Notes: a model not told the origin generated them from the letters alone. A DNA stretch of 64,000 bases from Streptomyces anulatus (GCF_000721175.1 NZ_JOEZ01000007.1:372001-436000); one strand, 5' to 3'; positions 26,348 through 36,301 are shown, counted from the stretch's first letter. A program made the numbers and translations.

Positions 26348-27418
26348 ATGACCAGCAAGGGCACCCACCAGTGGCGCGGCATCATTGAGGAGTACCGGGA
26401 CCGGCTTCCGGTCACGGCCACGACGCCGGTCGTCACACTTCGTGAGGGCGGTACGCCGCTCGTTCCGGCGCAGGTCCTCTCCGAGCGCACGGGCTGCGAG
26501 GTGCACCTCAAGGTCGAGGGCGCCAACCCCACCGGTTCGTTCAAGGACCGCGGCATGACCATGGCCATCACCCGGGCCAAGGAGGAGGGGGCGAAGGCCG
26601 TCATCTGCGCCTCCACCGGCAACACCTCGGCCTCCGCCGCGGCGTACGCGGTGCGCGCGGGCATGGTCTGCGCCGTCCTCGTACCGCAGGGCAAGATCGC
26701 GCTCGGCAAGATGGGCCAGGCGCTCGTGCACGGCGCCAAGATCCTCCAGGTCGACGGCAACTTCGACGACTGCCTGACCCTGGCCCGCTCGCTCTCGGAC
26801 AACTACCCGGTGGCGCTGGTCAATTCGGTCAATCCGGTCCGTATCGAGGGCCAGAAGACCGCCGCGTTCGAGATCGTCGACGCGCTCGGCGACGCCCCCG
26901 ACATCCACGTCCTGCCGGTCGGCAACGCGGGCAACATCACCGCGTACTGGAAGGGGTACACCGAGTACGCCCGTGACGGCCTCGCCACGCACACCCCGCG
27001 CATGTGGGGCTTCCAGGCCTCCGGCTCCGCGCCCATCGTGCGCGGCGAGGTCGTCAAGGACCCCTCCACCATCGCCACCGCGATCCGCATCGGCAACCCG
27101 GCCTCCTGGGACTACGCCCTGGCCGCGCGGGACGAGTCGGGCGGCTTCATCGACGAGGTGACGGACCGGCAGATCCTGTCCGCGTACCGGCTGTTGGCCT
27201 CCCAGGAGGGTGTCTTCGTCGAGCCCGCGTCGGCCGCGTCCGTCGCCGGCCTGCTCAAGGCCGCCGAGGAGGGCAAGGTCGACCCCGGCCAGCGCATCGT
27301 CTGCACGGTCACCGGCAACGGCCTCAAGGACCCCGACTGGGCCGTCGCGGGCGCCCCGCAGCCGGTCACGGTCCCGGTCGACGCGGCCACCGCCGCCGAG
27401 AAGCTCGGACTCGTCTGA
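26348..27418 (+). CDS. thrC: threonine synthase
   Basis: A 356-residue PLP enzyme of fold type II converting O-phosphohomoserine to threonine. PLP Lys66 is in [10 protein letters not shown], the phosphate-binding loop is [14 protein letters not shown], and the substrate loop is [14 protein letters not shown]. It is tightly spaced (6 bp) behind hom, so the two are co-translated. A GC-rich stem-loop follows. Confidence 0.97.
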   Translation: MTSKGTHQWRGIIEEYRDRLPVTATTPVVTLREGGTPLVPAQVLSERTGCEVHLKVEGANPTGSFKDRGMTMAITRAKEEGAKAVICASTGNTSASAAAYAVRAGMVCAVLVPQGKIALGKMGQALVHGAKILQVDGNFDDCLTLARSLSDNYPVALVNSVNPVRIEGQKTAAFEIVDALGDAPDIHVLPVGNAGNITAYWKGYTEYARDGLATHTPRMWGFQASGSAPIVRGEVVKDPSTIATAIRIGNPASWDYALAARDESGGFIDEVTDRQILSAYRLLASQEGVFVEPASAASVAGLLKAAEEGKVDPGQRIVCTVTGNGLKDPDWAVAGAPQPVTVPVDAATAAEKLGLV

Positions 27419-27818
27419 TCCGGTCCCGGGCCGGGGCGTCGGCAAGCGCCGCGGCCGGCCCGGGCAACCGCGACAACTCGCTCAACCAGCCCCTTACCGG
27501 GGCGGAGAGCGCATGGGCGGCGGACGACACGCATCGTGCGCCTCCTGTGCGCCCTATGTCGCCACAGAACCTTCCTTCGATAAGCTGTACCCCATCCGCC
27601 CGGCATCCGCCCGCCGGACCGCCACGCCTGCGGTCCCCGTCGTGGCCGTCGGGCCGGCCGCCGGATTCCCGCACCGTTTCGGAGCCCTCCGCACAGCCGT
27701 GATCCCCACCGCCATGACCCCCGCCGTACGCACCCGCCCGTAGCCCCGCCTTCACGCCCCGCCGCCGCAGAGCCACCCGCACTGCATCCCCCCTGCCTTA
27801 CAAGGAGTGGTCCGACCG
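27419..27818. other. 400-bp gap between thrC and thrB
   Basis: No gene is seen here. A terminator-like stem CCGGGCCGG/CCGGCCCGG lies at 27426-27463. A TAAGCT-like -10 at 27581-27586 may start the thrB transcript. AAGGAG at 27802-27807 is the thrB ribosome-binding site. The rest is GC-rich sequence with no coding signal. Confidence 0.5.
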
Positions 27819-28736
27819 ATGGCCGGTCCCGCGTTCCGAGCCGCCGCCGTCAGGGTGCGCGTCCCCGCAACCAGCGCCAACCTCGGCCCGGGTTTCGACG
27901 CCCTGGGCCTCTCGCTGGGGCTGTACGACGACGTCGTCGTCCGGGTCGCCGACTCCGGGCTGCACATCGACATCGCAGGTGAGGGCAGCGAGACGCTGCC
28001 CCGCGACGAGAGTCACCTGCTCGTGCGCTCCCTGCGCACCGCGTTCGACCTGCTCGGCGGCCAGCCCCGCGGGCTGGAGATCGTCTGCGCCAACCGCATC
28101 CCGCACGGCCGCGGCCTCGGCTCCTCCTCCGCCGCCATCTGCGCCGGAATCGTCGCCGCCCGCGCCGTGACGACCGGCGGCGACGCCCGCCTCGACGACG
28201 CGGCCCTGCTGGAGCTGGCGACCGAGATCGAGGGGCACCCCGACAATGTCGCGGCCTGCCTGCTCGGCGGCTTCACGCTCGCCTGGATGGACGGCGGCGC
28301 GGCCCGGGCGATCCGGATGGACCCCGCCGACTCCGTCGTCCCGGTGGTCTTCGTCCCCGGGCGCCCGGTGCTCACCGAGACGGCGCGCGGCCTGCTCCCG
28401 CGCACCGTCCCGCACGTCGACGCGGCCCTCAACGCAGGCAGGGCGGCCCTGCTCGTCGAGGCCCTGACCCGTCGCCCCGAGCTGCTGCTCGCCGCCACCG
28501 AGGACCGGATCCACCAGGAGTACCGGGGCCCCGCCATGCCCGAGAGCGTGGAACTGGTCAACCGTCTGCGCGCCGACGGTGTGCCCGCGGTCATCTCCGG
28601 TGCGGGGCCCACGGTCCTCGCGCTGACGGAGGAGGGCTCGGCCGACAAGGTCGCCCGACTGGCGGGGGAGGGCTGGGCGGCGAACCGGCTGGCCCTCGAC
28701 GCGACGGGCGCCAGCGTGCTGCCGCTGGCCGCGTAA
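27819..28736 (+). CDS. thrB: homoserine kinase
   Basis: A 305-residue GHMP-family kinase phosphorylating homoserine before the thrC step. Motif 1 is VPATSANLGPGFDALG (residues about 14-29), motif 2 is the nucleotide loop PHGRGLGSSSAAICAG near 90-105, and motif 3 is ISGAGPTVLAL near 260. The ATG at 27819 is used although AAGGAG is 11 bases away; a GTG at 27807 overlaps that site. It is separated from hom-thrC by 400 bp, so it is probably transcribed from its own promoter. Confidence 0.96.
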   Translation: MAGPAFRAAAVRVRVPATSANLGPGFDALGLSLGLYDDVVVRVADSGLHIDIAGEGSETLPRDESHLLVRSLRTAFDLLGGQPRGLEIVCANRIPHGRGLGSSSAAICAGIVAARAVTTGGDARLDDAALLELATEIEGHPDNVAACLLGGFTLAWMDGGAARAIRMDPADSVVPVVFVPGRPVLTETARGLLPRTVPHVDAALNAGRAALLVEALTRRPELLLAATEDRIHQEYRGPAMPESVELVNRLRADGVPAVISGAGPTVLALTEEGSADKVARLAGEGWAANRLALDATGASVLPLAA

Positions 28737-29127
28737 CCGCATGTGATTACCGGTGGGCGAGAGGGGGAATGTTTGTTGGAGCCGGTAGTGTTAACCTCAA
28801 GTCTGCAACCGACGTCTTTGAGGCGCGTTGCTTCGTGTCCCCCTTCGGGACCACCATTCTTCCGGGAGCCTCCCCAACTGCCTGAGCAGCCTGCCTGAGC
28901 AGTTTCGAGCACGCTCCGGAACCGGCACGACACCCCTCGCTCGTCCAGGAGTGGGCCGAGCAGGGGGATCTCGCGCCGGACCCCGCACGTTCATCTCTCC
29001 GCCGTACACCCGGCGGACCACCGCCCCGGCAAGGTCCGCGATCCAGCAAGATCGACAGACCGCAGTCGGACAGCACAACCGGTCGCCGAGCCAGAAGGCC
29101 GACGTCCGCTCCAGGGAAGGACCCTTC
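28737..29127 (+). other. long 5' leader of rho
   Basis: A 391-bp non-coding stretch precedes rho. It holds a candidate promoter near 28780-28800 (TAGTGT and TAACCT as -10-like elements) and a perfect tandem repeat CTGCCTGAGCAG at 28878-28902. A small inverted repeat GAAGG/CCTTC lies around the ribosome-binding site just before the GTG. A long leader is compatible with autoregulation of rho, as known in other bacteria, but nothing proves it here. Confidence 0.45.
28878..28902. repeat. perfect 12-bp tandem repeat in the rho leader
   Basis: CTGCCTGAGCAG is repeated with one joining C (28878-28889 and 28891-28902). Each unit is itself partly palindromic (CTG...CAG), so the pair could form alternative hairpins in the RNA. 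Confidence 0.8.
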
Positions 29128-31179
29128 GTGAGCGACACCACCGATCTGATGGGCGTGACTGCCGACAAGAGCGTCGACAGCGCAGCGCCCGCCGAAGGTG
29201 CTGCCACTGGCACCACCGCACGGCGCCGCCGCTCCGGCACCGGCCTCGAGGGCATGGTCCTGGCCGAGCTGCAGCAGGTCGCGTCCGGCCTCGGCATCAG
29301 GGGCACTGCGCGGATGCGCAAGAGCCAGCTGATCGAGGTCATCAAGGAGGCGCAGGCGGGTGGCGGATCCGCCGCCCCCAAGGCCTCCTCCAAGGCCGCA
29401 GAGGCCCCCGCCGAGGCGGAGAGCAAGCCGAAGCGCCGCGCGACCTCCAAGGCGCGCACCGGGGACGAGGGCGCCGCTGCCGCCGCCGAGAAGGACACGG
29501 CCGCCCAGCAGCAGATCGACATCCCCGGTCAGCCGGCCAGCGACGACCAGCCCGCGGGCGAGCGTCGTCGCCGCCGTGCGACCGCGCAGGCGGGCAGCCC
29601 CGACACCAAGACCGAGGCGAAGACCGAGGTCAAGGCCAAGGCGGAGCCCCAGGCCGAGCAGAAGACCGAGGAGCGGGGCGAGCCGAAGGGCGACGCCAAG
29701 GCCGAGGCCGGTGCCGACACGGCCGAGGGCCGTCGTGGCGACCGTCGCGAGCGTGGCGACCGGGGTGAGCGTGGCGAGCGCCGTGAGCGTCAGCGCGACC
29801 GCCGCGGCAAGGGCGACGACCAGGGCCAGCAGAGCGGCGGCGGGCAGCGCCCGCAGCGCCAGGGCCAGGGTCAGGGTCAGGGTCAGGGTCAGGGCCAGCA
29901 GAACCGTGACAACGGTCCGCAGGACGACTTCGACGACGAGGCGGGCGGCCGTCGCGGCCGTCGCGGACGCTACCGCGACCGCCGGGGCCGTCGCGGGCGC
30001 GACGACTTCGCGAGCGACGTGCAGGTGGCCGACGACGACGTCCTGATCCCCGTCGCGGGCATCCTGGACATCCTCGACAACTACGCGTTCATCCGGACCT
30101 CCGGCTACCTGCCGGGGCCGAACGACGTGTACGTCTCGCTCGCCCAGGTCCGCAAGAACGGCCTGCGCAAGGGTGACCACGTCACCGGCGCGGTGCGTCA
30201 GCCCAAGGACGGCGAGCGCCGCGAGAAGTTCAACGCGCTGGTCCGCCTCGACTCGGTCAACGGCATGGCCCCCGAGTCCGGCCGCGGCCGCCCCGAGTTC
30301 CAGAAGCTGACCCCGCTCTACCCGCAGGACCGGCTCCGTCTGGAGACCGACTCCAACATCCTGACGACGCGGATCATCGACCTGGTGGCCCCGATCGGCA
30401 AGGGCCAGCGCGGGCTCATCGTGGCCCCGCCGAAGACCGGCAAGACCATGATCCTGCAGGCCATCGCCAACGCGATCACGGTCAACAGCCCCGAGTGCCA
30501 CCTGATGGTCGTCCTGGTCGACGAGCGTCCGGAAGAGGTCACCGACATGCAGCGGTCGGTGAAGGGCGAGGTCATCTCCTCGACCTTCGACCGTCCCGCC
30601 GAGGACCACACCACCGTCGCCGAGCTGGCCATCGAGCGCGCCAAGCGCCTCGTCGAGCTGGGTCACGACGTGGTCGTCCTGCTCGACTCGATCACCCGCC
30701 TGGGCCGCGCGTACAACCTCGCGGCGCCGGCCTCCGGCCGCATCCTCTCCGGTGGTGTCGACTCGACCGCGCTGTACCCCCCGAAGCGCTTCTTCGGCGC
30801 CGCGCGCAACATCGAGGACGGCGGCTCGCTGACCATCCTGGCCACCGCGCTCGTCGAGACCGGCTCGCGCATGGACGAGGTGATCTTCGAGGAGTTCAAG
30901 GGCACCGGCAACATGGAGCTCAAGCTCGACCGGAAGCTCTCGGACAAGCGCATCTTCCCGGCGGTGGACGTCGACGCGTCCTCCACCCGTAAGGAAGAGA
31001 TCCTGCTCGGCACCGACGAGCTGGCGGTCGTCTGGAAGCTGCGCCGGGTGCTGCACGCGCTCGACCAGCAGCAGGCGATCGAGCTCCTCCTGGACCGGAT
31101 GAAGAAGACCCAGTCCAACGCGGAGTTCCTGCTCCAGATCCAGAAGACGACGCCGGGCAGCGGAAACGGCAACGACTGA
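29128..31179 (+). CDS. rho: transcription termination factor Rho
   Basis: A 683-residue hexameric RNA helicase that ends transcription. The RHO_N domain (about 36-80, GLEGMVLAELQQVASGLGI) is followed by an actinobacterial insertion of about 220 residues rich in Ala/Lys/Glu, then Arg/Gly/Gln. The cold-shock-like RNA-binding domain starts near 305. The ATPase domain has Walker A APPKTGKTM near 436-444 and the Walker B LLDSITRLGR. The C-terminus reads TKRKEEIL-like, as in the family. GTG at 29128 has AAGGA upstream. A run of Gln-Gly codons forms a G-quadruplex motif. Confidence 0.95.
   Translation: MSDTTDLMGVTADKSVDSAAPAEGAATGTTARRRRSGTGLEGMVLAELQQVASGLGIRGTARMRKSQLIEVIKEAQAGGGSAAPKASSKAAEAPAEAESKPKRRATSKARTGDEGAAAAAEKDTAAQQQIDIPGQPASDDQPAGERRRRRATAQAGSPDTKTEAKTEVKAKAEPQAEQKTEERGEPKGDAKAEAGADTAEGRRGDRRERGDRGERGERRERQRDRRGKGDDQGQQSGGGQRPQRQGQGQGQGQGQGQQNRDNGPQDDFDDEAGGRRGRRGRYRDRRGRRGRDDFASDVQVADDDVLIPVAGILDILDNYAFIRTSGYLPGPNDVYVSLAQVRKNGLRKGDHVTGAVRQPKDGERREKFNALVRLDSVNGMAPESGRGRPEFQKLTPLYPQDRLRLETDSNILTTRIIDLVAPIGKGQRGLIVAPPKTGKTMILQAIANAITVNSPECHLMVVLVDERPEEVTDMQRSVKGEVISSTFDRPAEDHTTVAELAIERAKRLVELGHDVVVLLDSITRLGRAYNLAAPASGRILSGGVDSTALYPPKRFFGAARNIEDGGSLTILATALVETGSRMDEVIFEEFKGTGNMELKLDRKLSDKRIFPAVDVDASSTRKEEILLGTDELAVVWKLRRVLHALDQQQAIELLLDRMKKTQSNAEFLLQIQKTTPGSGNGND
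29862..29894 (+). repeat. hexanucleotide repeat with six GGG tracts (G-quadruplex motif) in rho
   Basis: Six GGG runs begin at 29862, 29868, 29874, 29880, 29886 and 29892, each separated by three bases (CCA or TCA). The coding strand encodes alternating Gln-Gly. The spacing fits a very stable intramolecular quadruplex in the mRNA. Confidence 0.85.
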
Positions 31180-31208
31180 CCGACCGGCCACCGGCACGGT
31201 CCGTCTCC

Positions 31209-31252
31209 AAGGACTCCGCCCCCTCACCTCGGTGAGGGGGCGGAGTCCTTTT
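31209..31252 (+). terminator. terminator of rho
   Basis: A perfect 20-bp stem (31209-31228 pairing with 31231-31250, beginning AAGGACTCCGCC) with a 2-nt loop, ending in four T. It lies 29 bases after the rho stop. Confidence 0.88.
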
Positions 31253-31336
31253 CCGTCGCCTCGGTTGCCTTCTCCTCTCCTTCTCCCCTCCTTCTCCACT
31301 CCTTCTCCACTTCTTTTCCGTCTCCACACATTCCTC
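31251..31336. repeat. polypyrimidine tract with CCTTCTCC repeats
   Basis: About 85 bases are almost only C and T on the plus strand, with repeated CCTTCTC/CTCCTTC blocks, between the rho terminator and the protease leader. A TAATAT element (31354-31359) follows and could be the -10 of the protease gene. Confidence 0.75.
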
Positions 31337-31513
31337 TTCCGTTGTCGTTCACGTAATATCTGGGCCAGTTGAGGTGGGGGGCCATCGAGGCGGAACGGCA
31401 GAGGCGTGAGCCCTGCGGCGATCCGCGCTGAGCTGCGGGCAGTTCGCGCACCCCCGCCGTTTCCTTACCGGTGGGCTCTCGTGCGCCACCGGTTCCTATC
31501 CGAAGGATCACGC

Positions 31514-33289
31514 GTGCACATACGCACCACGGGGGGCCGGCACGCGCGCCGGCTCGGACTCGCCGTTCCGGCGGCGGCCGTCACTGTCCTCGCCCTCGTC
31601 GGCACCGCGCTGACGATGTCCACGTCGCAGGCCGGCCAACCGGCGCCCACCTTGCCGACGGCCGCACCTGAACGGCCCGTCGCCCCGCCGGAGTCGGAGC
31701 TGCGCGAACGCGTGGCGGACTCGGCCGTGGCGGACCGCGAGGTCCTCCCGCCCGCCAAGTTCGCCGGGGGCGACCAGGGCACCGCGGCCCCGATGGTCAT
31801 CGGCGGCACGCAGACCTCCATCGCCGGCGCGCCGTGGATGGCGCAACTCTGGTACCACGACGACCGGGGAACCCCGGGCGACGAGACCGACGACACCGGC
31901 TTCTTCTGTGGCGGCGTCGTCATCGCGCCCACGAAGATCGCCACGGCCGCGCACTGCGTCAAGGGCTTCGACTGGAACGCGAACGGCGTGGTCGTCACCG
32001 GCAGCACCTCCACCGAGCCGAACAGCAGCGGCACCGTCTCCTGGCCCTACCGCCAGTGGAACAGCCCGCTCTACAAGGACGTGCAGGGAGCGGCCGACAA
32101 CGACGTCGCGGTGCTCACCCTCTTCGACCCGGTCGCGGCCAAGCCCCTCCCGGTGATGGCGAACACGGACACGGGCCTCTACGCGCCGGGCACCCAGGCC
32201 AAGGTCTACGGCTGGGGCCGCACCACGTCCACCGACGACGCCATCTCCACGACGCTGCGTTCGGCGACGCTCCCGATCGTCTCCGACACGGCGTGCCGTG
32301 GTTCGTACGGAAGCTCCTTCGTGGCGGGCCACATGGTCTGCGCCGGCAAGACCGGCGCGAGCGACGCGGAGACCACCGGGGCCTGCAACGGTGACTCCGG
32401 CGGCCCGCTGGTGATCGGCGGCAAGCTGGCCGGCATCGTGTCATGGGGCGTCCTGGACTGTGTCGGGGAGGGCGCGTACAGCGTCTTCGCCAAGGTGAGC
32501 ACCTATGTGCCCGCCATCAAGGCGCGGGCCTACGACACCAACATGAACTGGGACCACCGTGCGGACCTGATGGCCCGTAACGCGTCCAACAAGACGATGT
32601 ACCAGTTCAACTCGACCGGCAGCGGCATGTCGAAGGCCACGTACAGCAGCGGCTGGGGCGATATCAACGTCCTCCTGCAGACGGACCTGAACCGGGACGA
32701 CAACCAGGACCTCCTCGTCCGCGGTACGGACGGCAACCTGTACTGGCAGTGGTACAGCTCGGCGGCCGACGCGTGGCAGACCAAGCGCCTCGCCACCGGC
32801 TGGGGCACCCGCAAGCAGATCCTGGCCCCCGGAGACCTGACGAGCGACGGCCACCCCGACATCCTCTCGACCGACTCCTCCGGCGGCTTCTGGCTGTACC
32901 CGGGCAAGGGCGACGGAACCTTCGCGGCCCGGACCAAGATCGGTGGCGGTGGCCTCAACTTCAACATGGTCCGGGGCAGCGGCGACTTCACCAACGACGG
33001 CAAGGCCGACATCATCGCCCGGGGCAGCGGCGGCAAGCTGTACCTCTTCAAGGGCACCGGCAAGGCGAGCGCCCCGTTCGCGGCGAAGGTCCTCGTCCGG
33101 ACCTGGGACGTGGCCACGGCCCTGGTCACCACTGGTGACTTCACCGGCGACGGCCACGCGGACATCATCGTCCGGGTGAAGAGCGGAGAGCTGTACCTCT
33201 ACCCGGGCACCGGCAAGTCCGACAGCGGCATCTTCGGCGCCCGCAAGCTGCTGGGCACCGGAGCCAACAACTACAACCTCTTCGGCTGA
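31514..33289 (+). CDS. secreted trypsin-like serine protease with C-terminal VCBS/FG-GAP repeats
   Basis: A 591-residue exported S1 protease. It has a signal peptide (about 1-40), a propeptide-like Pro/Ala-rich region, then the catalytic domain (about 95-340) with His147 in TAAHC, Asp197 in DNDVAVL and Ser295 in GDSGGP, so the triad is complete. Residues about 345-591 hold four beta-propeller-type repeats (DLNRDDNQDLL, DLTSDGHPDIL, DFTNDGKADII, DFTGDGHADII) with Ca-binding Asp patterns. The GTG at 31514 has GAAGGA six bases upstream. The fusion suggests a protease that docks on a surface or substrate. Confidence 0.9.
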   Translation: MHIRTTGGRHARRLGLAVPAAAVTVLALVGTALTMSTSQAGQPAPTLPTAAPERPVAPPESELRERVADSAVADREVLPPAKFAGGDQGTAAPMVIGGTQTSIAGAPWMAQLWYHDDRGTPGDETDDTGFFCGGVVIAPTKIATAAHCVKGFDWNANGVVVTGSTSTEPNSSGTVSWPYRQWNSPLYKDVQGAADNDVAVLTLFDPVAAKPLPVMANTDTGLYAPGTQAKVYGWGRTTSTDDAISTTLRSATLPIVSDTACRGSYGSSFVAGHMVCAGKTGASDAETTGACNGDSGGPLVIGGKLAGIVSWGVLDCVGEGAYSVFAKVSTYVPAIKARAYDTNMNWDHRADLMARNASNKTMYQFNSTGSGMSKATYSSGWGDINVLLQTDLNRDDNQDLLVRGTDGNLYWQWYSSAADAWQTKRLATGWGTRKQILAPGDLTSDGHPDILSTDSSGGFWLYPGKGDGTFAARTKIGGGGLNFNMVRGSGDFTNDGKADIIARGSGGKLYLFKGTGKASAPFAAKVLVRTWDVATALVTTGDFTGDGHADIIVRVKSGELYLYPGTGKSDSGIFGARKLLGTGANNYNLFG

Positions 33290-33416
33290 CCTCGGCCGAC
33301 CGCGCGGCCCCGAGACCTTGACCACACCGGCGAGGACCGGGGAGCAGCCCGCACGACTGCTGCACCGCACACGAAACCCCAGGTGAACGCCGCCTCACGG
33401 CCCGTTCGCCCGAACG

Positions 33417-33452
33417 GCCTGTGGCCCCCGTCCGTCGACGGGGGCCACAGGC
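33417..33452 (+). terminator. stem-loop terminator after the protease gene
   Basis: A perfect 16-bp stem (33417-33432/33437-33452, GCCTGTGGCCCCCGTC and complement) with loop CGTC. It lies 128 bases past the protease stop and before the LCP gene. Confidence 0.75.
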
Positions 33453-33563
33453 GCGTGTGCAACCCTTCCTGGTGCTTCGGCCGTCCCTGCCAGGAGAGGC
33501 CGACCGCGCGTGGACCACCACGGCAGGGGGCAGACCGGGCAACAGGAGTCACGAGGGAGACGC

Positions 33564-34667
33564 GTGAGCGAGCAGAGCAGGAGCACGGGCCGCATACGCG
33601 GTACCGGCAGCCGACGGAGGAAGCCCTCGCGCCGGCACCGTGCCAAGGTCGTCGCGGCCTGGACGGCGGCGGGCGTCGTGGTCGTCGGCGGGGCCGGGCT
33701 CGGATACGCGTACCTGGCGCTCGACGGCAACCTCTCCAGCATCGACATCGACGCCGAGCTCGGCGCCGACCGCCCCGACGACGTGGACGACGGCTCGCAG
33801 GACATCCTGGTGCTGGGCTCCGACTCGCGCTCCGGCGACAACGGGAAGTACGGCGCCGACGAGGGCGCGGCCCGCTCCGACACGGCGATGGTCGTGCACG
33901 TCGACAAGGGCCGCAAGACCGCGAGCGTCGTCTCGATACCGCGCGACACCCTGATAGAGCGCCCCGCCTGTACGAGTGACACGTCCGGCGATCCGGTCGG
34001 CGCCGAGCACCGGGCCATGTTCAACACCGCCTACGAGGTCGGCGGGCCCGCCTGCGCGGTGAAGACCGTCGAATCGATGTCCGGCATCCGCATGGACCAC
34101 TACCTGGAAGTCGACTTCACCGGCTTCAAGGAACTCATCGACGAGCTCGGCGGCGTCGAGATCACCACGAAGACCGCGATCGACGACTCCAAGAGCCATC
34201 TGGACCTGGAGCCGGGCACCCACACCCTGGACGGCGAGCAGTCCCTCGGCCTCGTCCGTACCCGCAAGAGCGTCGGCGACGGCAGCGACCTGGGACGCAT
34301 CCAGCTCCAGCAGGCGTTCGTCAAGGCGCTGATGGAGCAGGCGAAGAGCGTCGGGGTGTTCTCCAGCCCCAAGAAGCTGTTCGGGCTCGCGGACGCCGCC
34401 ACCAAGGCGGTCACCACCGATTCCGGGCTCGGCTCGGTCAAGAAGCTCACCGGTTTCGCGGGCGGCCTCAAGGGGCTGAACGCGAAGAACGTCCACATGG
34501 TGACCCTGCCCGTGGAGTACGACCCGGCCGACCCGAACCGGGTCCTGCCCCAGGAGAAGGCCGGCCGGCAGGTCTGGGCCGCCCTCAGGAACGACCGGCC
34601 GATCCCGGCATCCGCCACCGAGAAGTCGGCCGGCGACAAGGGCGACGCCGCGAACGTCGTCGAGTAA
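33564..34667 (+). CDS. LytR-CpsA-Psr (LCP) family cell-wall glycopolymer ligase
   Basis: A 367-residue membrane-anchored LCP protein. The basic N-terminus is followed by one transmembrane helix (about 30-52) and an exported LCP domain (about 70-300). Key segments are [30 protein letters not shown] (catalytic Arg), [18 protein letters not shown] and [21 protein letters not shown]. The family transfers wall polymers from polyprenyl-phosphate to peptidoglycan. The GTG at 33564 has GAGGGAG upstream. A polyprenyl-phosphate transferase lies 5.4 kb downstream, which fits a wall-polymer role. Confidence 0.92.
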   Translation: MSEQSRSTGRIRGTGSRRRKPSRRHRAKVVAAWTAAGVVVVGGAGLGYAYLALDGNLSSIDIDAELGADRPDDVDDGSQDILVLGSDSRSGDNGKYGADEGAARSDTAMVVHVDKGRKTASVVSIPRDTLIERPACTSDTSGDPVGAEHRAMFNTAYEVGGPACAVKTVESMSGIRMDHYLEVDFTGFKELIDELGGVEITTKTAIDDSKSHLDLEPGTHTLDGEQSLGLVRTRKSVGDGSDLGRIQLQQAFVKALMEQAKSVGVFSSPKKLFGLADAATKAVTTDSGLGSVKKLTGFAGGLKGLNAKNVHMVTLPVEYDPADPNRVLPQEKAGRQVWAALRNDRPIPASATEKSAGDKGDAANVVE

Positions 34668-34801
34668 GGGCTGTCCCGCGATTCCCGGTGGATCAGCGCG
34701 CGGCGTCAGATGCGGTGCATCGCAAGGCGGAGGGGCATCCGCATACTGGATGTATGTGGATGTGTGGACGACCCGGCGCCCTCCCGAAACTAGGAGACAC
34801 C

Positions 34802-35026
34802 TTGAAGCGCGACATCCACCCCGAGTACGTCGAGACGCAGGTCAGCTGCACCTGCGGTGCGTCGTTCACCACCCGGAGCACCATCGACTCCGGCGCCATC
34901 CGCGCCGACGTCTGCTCCGAGTGCCACCCGTTCTACACGGGCAAGCAGAAGATCCTCGACACCGGCGGCCGCGTGGCCCGCTTCGAGGCCCGCTTCGGCA
35001 AGGCTGCCGGCTCCGCCAGCAAGTAG
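34802..35026 (+). CDS. rpmE: ribosomal protein L31 (zinc-binding type)
   Basis: The 74-residue 50S protein L31. It keeps the four zinc ligands (SCTCGASF and DVCSECHPF), so it is the Zn-containing paralogue, with the family's [17 protein letters not shown]. The start is TTG at 34802, five bases after AGGAG, giving [10 protein letters not shown]. It heads the translation cluster with prfA and prmC but has its own strong terminator. Confidence 0.96.
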   Translation: MKRDIHPEYVETQVSCTCGASFTTRSTIDSGAIRADVCSECHPFYTGKQKILDTGGRVARFEARFGKAAGSASK

Positions 35027-35036
35027 CGAGCCACTG

Positions 35037-35086
35037 CGCCGGTTCTCGGCGCCCTCTTCCCGGGGGCGTCGGAACCGGCGTTTTTT
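35037..35086 (+). terminator. intrinsic terminator of rpmE
   Basis: CGCCGGTTC (35037-35045) pairs with GAACCGGCG (35072-35080) with an inner GC-rich stem, directly followed by six T (35081-35086). A U-tract this clear is unusual in Streptomyces protein genes. Confidence 0.9.
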
Positions 35087-35178
35087 CCGGTCGGGTGTGC
35101 GGGGGAGCCCTCCGGACGCCCCACCCGGCAGTACGCCCTCCAGCAGGCCCGTAGACGTAATCAACCAGGAGCCCCCGA

Positions 35179-36255
35179 ATGTTCGAGGCGGTCGAGGAAC
35201 TGATCGGCGAGCACGCCGGTCTTGAGAAGAAGCTCGCCGACCCGTCGGTCCACGCCGACCAGGCCAACGCGCGCAAGCTGAACAAGCGCTACGCGGAGCT
35301 GACCCCGATCGTCTCCACGTACCGGGCCTGGAAGCAGACCGGCGAGGACATCGAGACCGCGCGCGAGTACGCCGCGGACGACCCCGACTTCGCCGCCGAG
35401 GTCAAGGACCTGGAGAAGGAGCGCGAAGAGCTCACCGAGAAGCTCCGCCTCCTCCTCGTCCCGCGCGACCCCAGCGACGACAAGGACGTGCTCCTGGAGA
35501 TCAAGGCGGGCGCCGGCGGCGACGAGTCCGCCCTGTTCGCCGGTGACCTGCTGCGCATGTACCTGCGCTACGCCGAGCGCGTCGGCTGGAAGACCGAGAT
35601 CATCGACTCCACCGAGTCCGAGCTCGGTGGCTACAAGGACGTCCAGGTCGCCGTGAAGACCAAGGGCGGCAACGGCGCCACCGAGCCCGGCCAGGGCGTC
35701 TGGGCCCGGATGAAGTACGAGGGCGGCGTGCACCGTGTGCAGCGCGTGCCCTCCACCGAGTCCCAGGGCCGTATCCACACCTCCGCCGCGGGCGTGCTCG
35801 TCACCCCCGAGGCCGAGGAGGTCGACGTCGAGATCCACGCCAACGACCTGCGGATCGACGTCTACCGCTCCTCGGGCCCCGGCGGCCAGTCCGTCAACAC
35901 GACCGACTCCGCCGTCCGCATCACGCACCTGCCGACCGGCGTCGTCGCCTCCTGCCAGAACGAGAAGAGCCAGCTCCAGAACAAGGAGCAGGCCATGCGC
36001 ATCCTGCGCTCCCGGCTGCTGGCCGCCGCCCAGGAAGCCGCCGAGCAGGAAGCCTCCGACGTACGCCGCAGCCAGGTCCGTACCGTCGACCGGTCCGAGA
36101 AGATCCGGACGTACAACTTCCCGGAAAACCGCATCTCGGACCACCGCGTCGGCTTCAAGGCGTACAACTTGGACCAGGTGCTCGACGGAGAGCTCGACGC
36201 CGTCATCCAGGCATGCGTCGACGCCGACTCCGCCGCCAAGCTCGCCAACGCGTAA
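35179..36255 (+). CDS. prfA: peptide chain release factor 1
   Basis: A 358-residue RF1. The stop-codon recognition tripeptide is Pro-Ser-Thr in [10 protein letters not shown] (the RF1 PxT type reading UAG and UAA), and the universal GGQ is in [12 protein letters not shown] near residue 236. Next in the cluster is prmC, which methylates the GGQ Gln. The start ATG follows AGGAG. Confidence 0.97.
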   Translation: MFEAVEELIGEHAGLEKKLADPSVHADQANARKLNKRYAELTPIVSTYRAWKQTGEDIETAREYAADDPDFAAEVKDLEKEREELTEKLRLLLVPRDPSDDKDVLLEIKAGAGGDESALFAGDLLRMYLRYAERVGWKTEIIDSTESELGGYKDVQVAVKTKGGNGATEPGQGVWARMKYEGGVHRVQRVPSTESQGRIHTSAAGVLVTPEAEEVDVEIHANDLRIDVYRSSGPGGQSVNTTDSAVRITHLPTGVVASCQNEKSQLQNKEQAMRILRSRLLAAAQEAAEQEASDVRRSQVRTVDRSEKIRTYNFPENRISDHRVGFKAYNLDQVLDGELDAVIQACVDADSAAKLANA

Positions 36256-36301
36256 GCGCCCCGCCCGCCCCGCACACCCGTAACCCGTACGGAGAACCGC
36301 G

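Noticed and set aside
29862-29894. Possible CRISPR-like or short tandem array in rho
   Set aside because: The repeats are six bases, in frame and code for Gln-Gly; no spacers exist.
28747-31329. An 860-residue minus-strand open frame across rho
   Set aside because: It is a shadow of rho; the plus frame has all Rho motifs.
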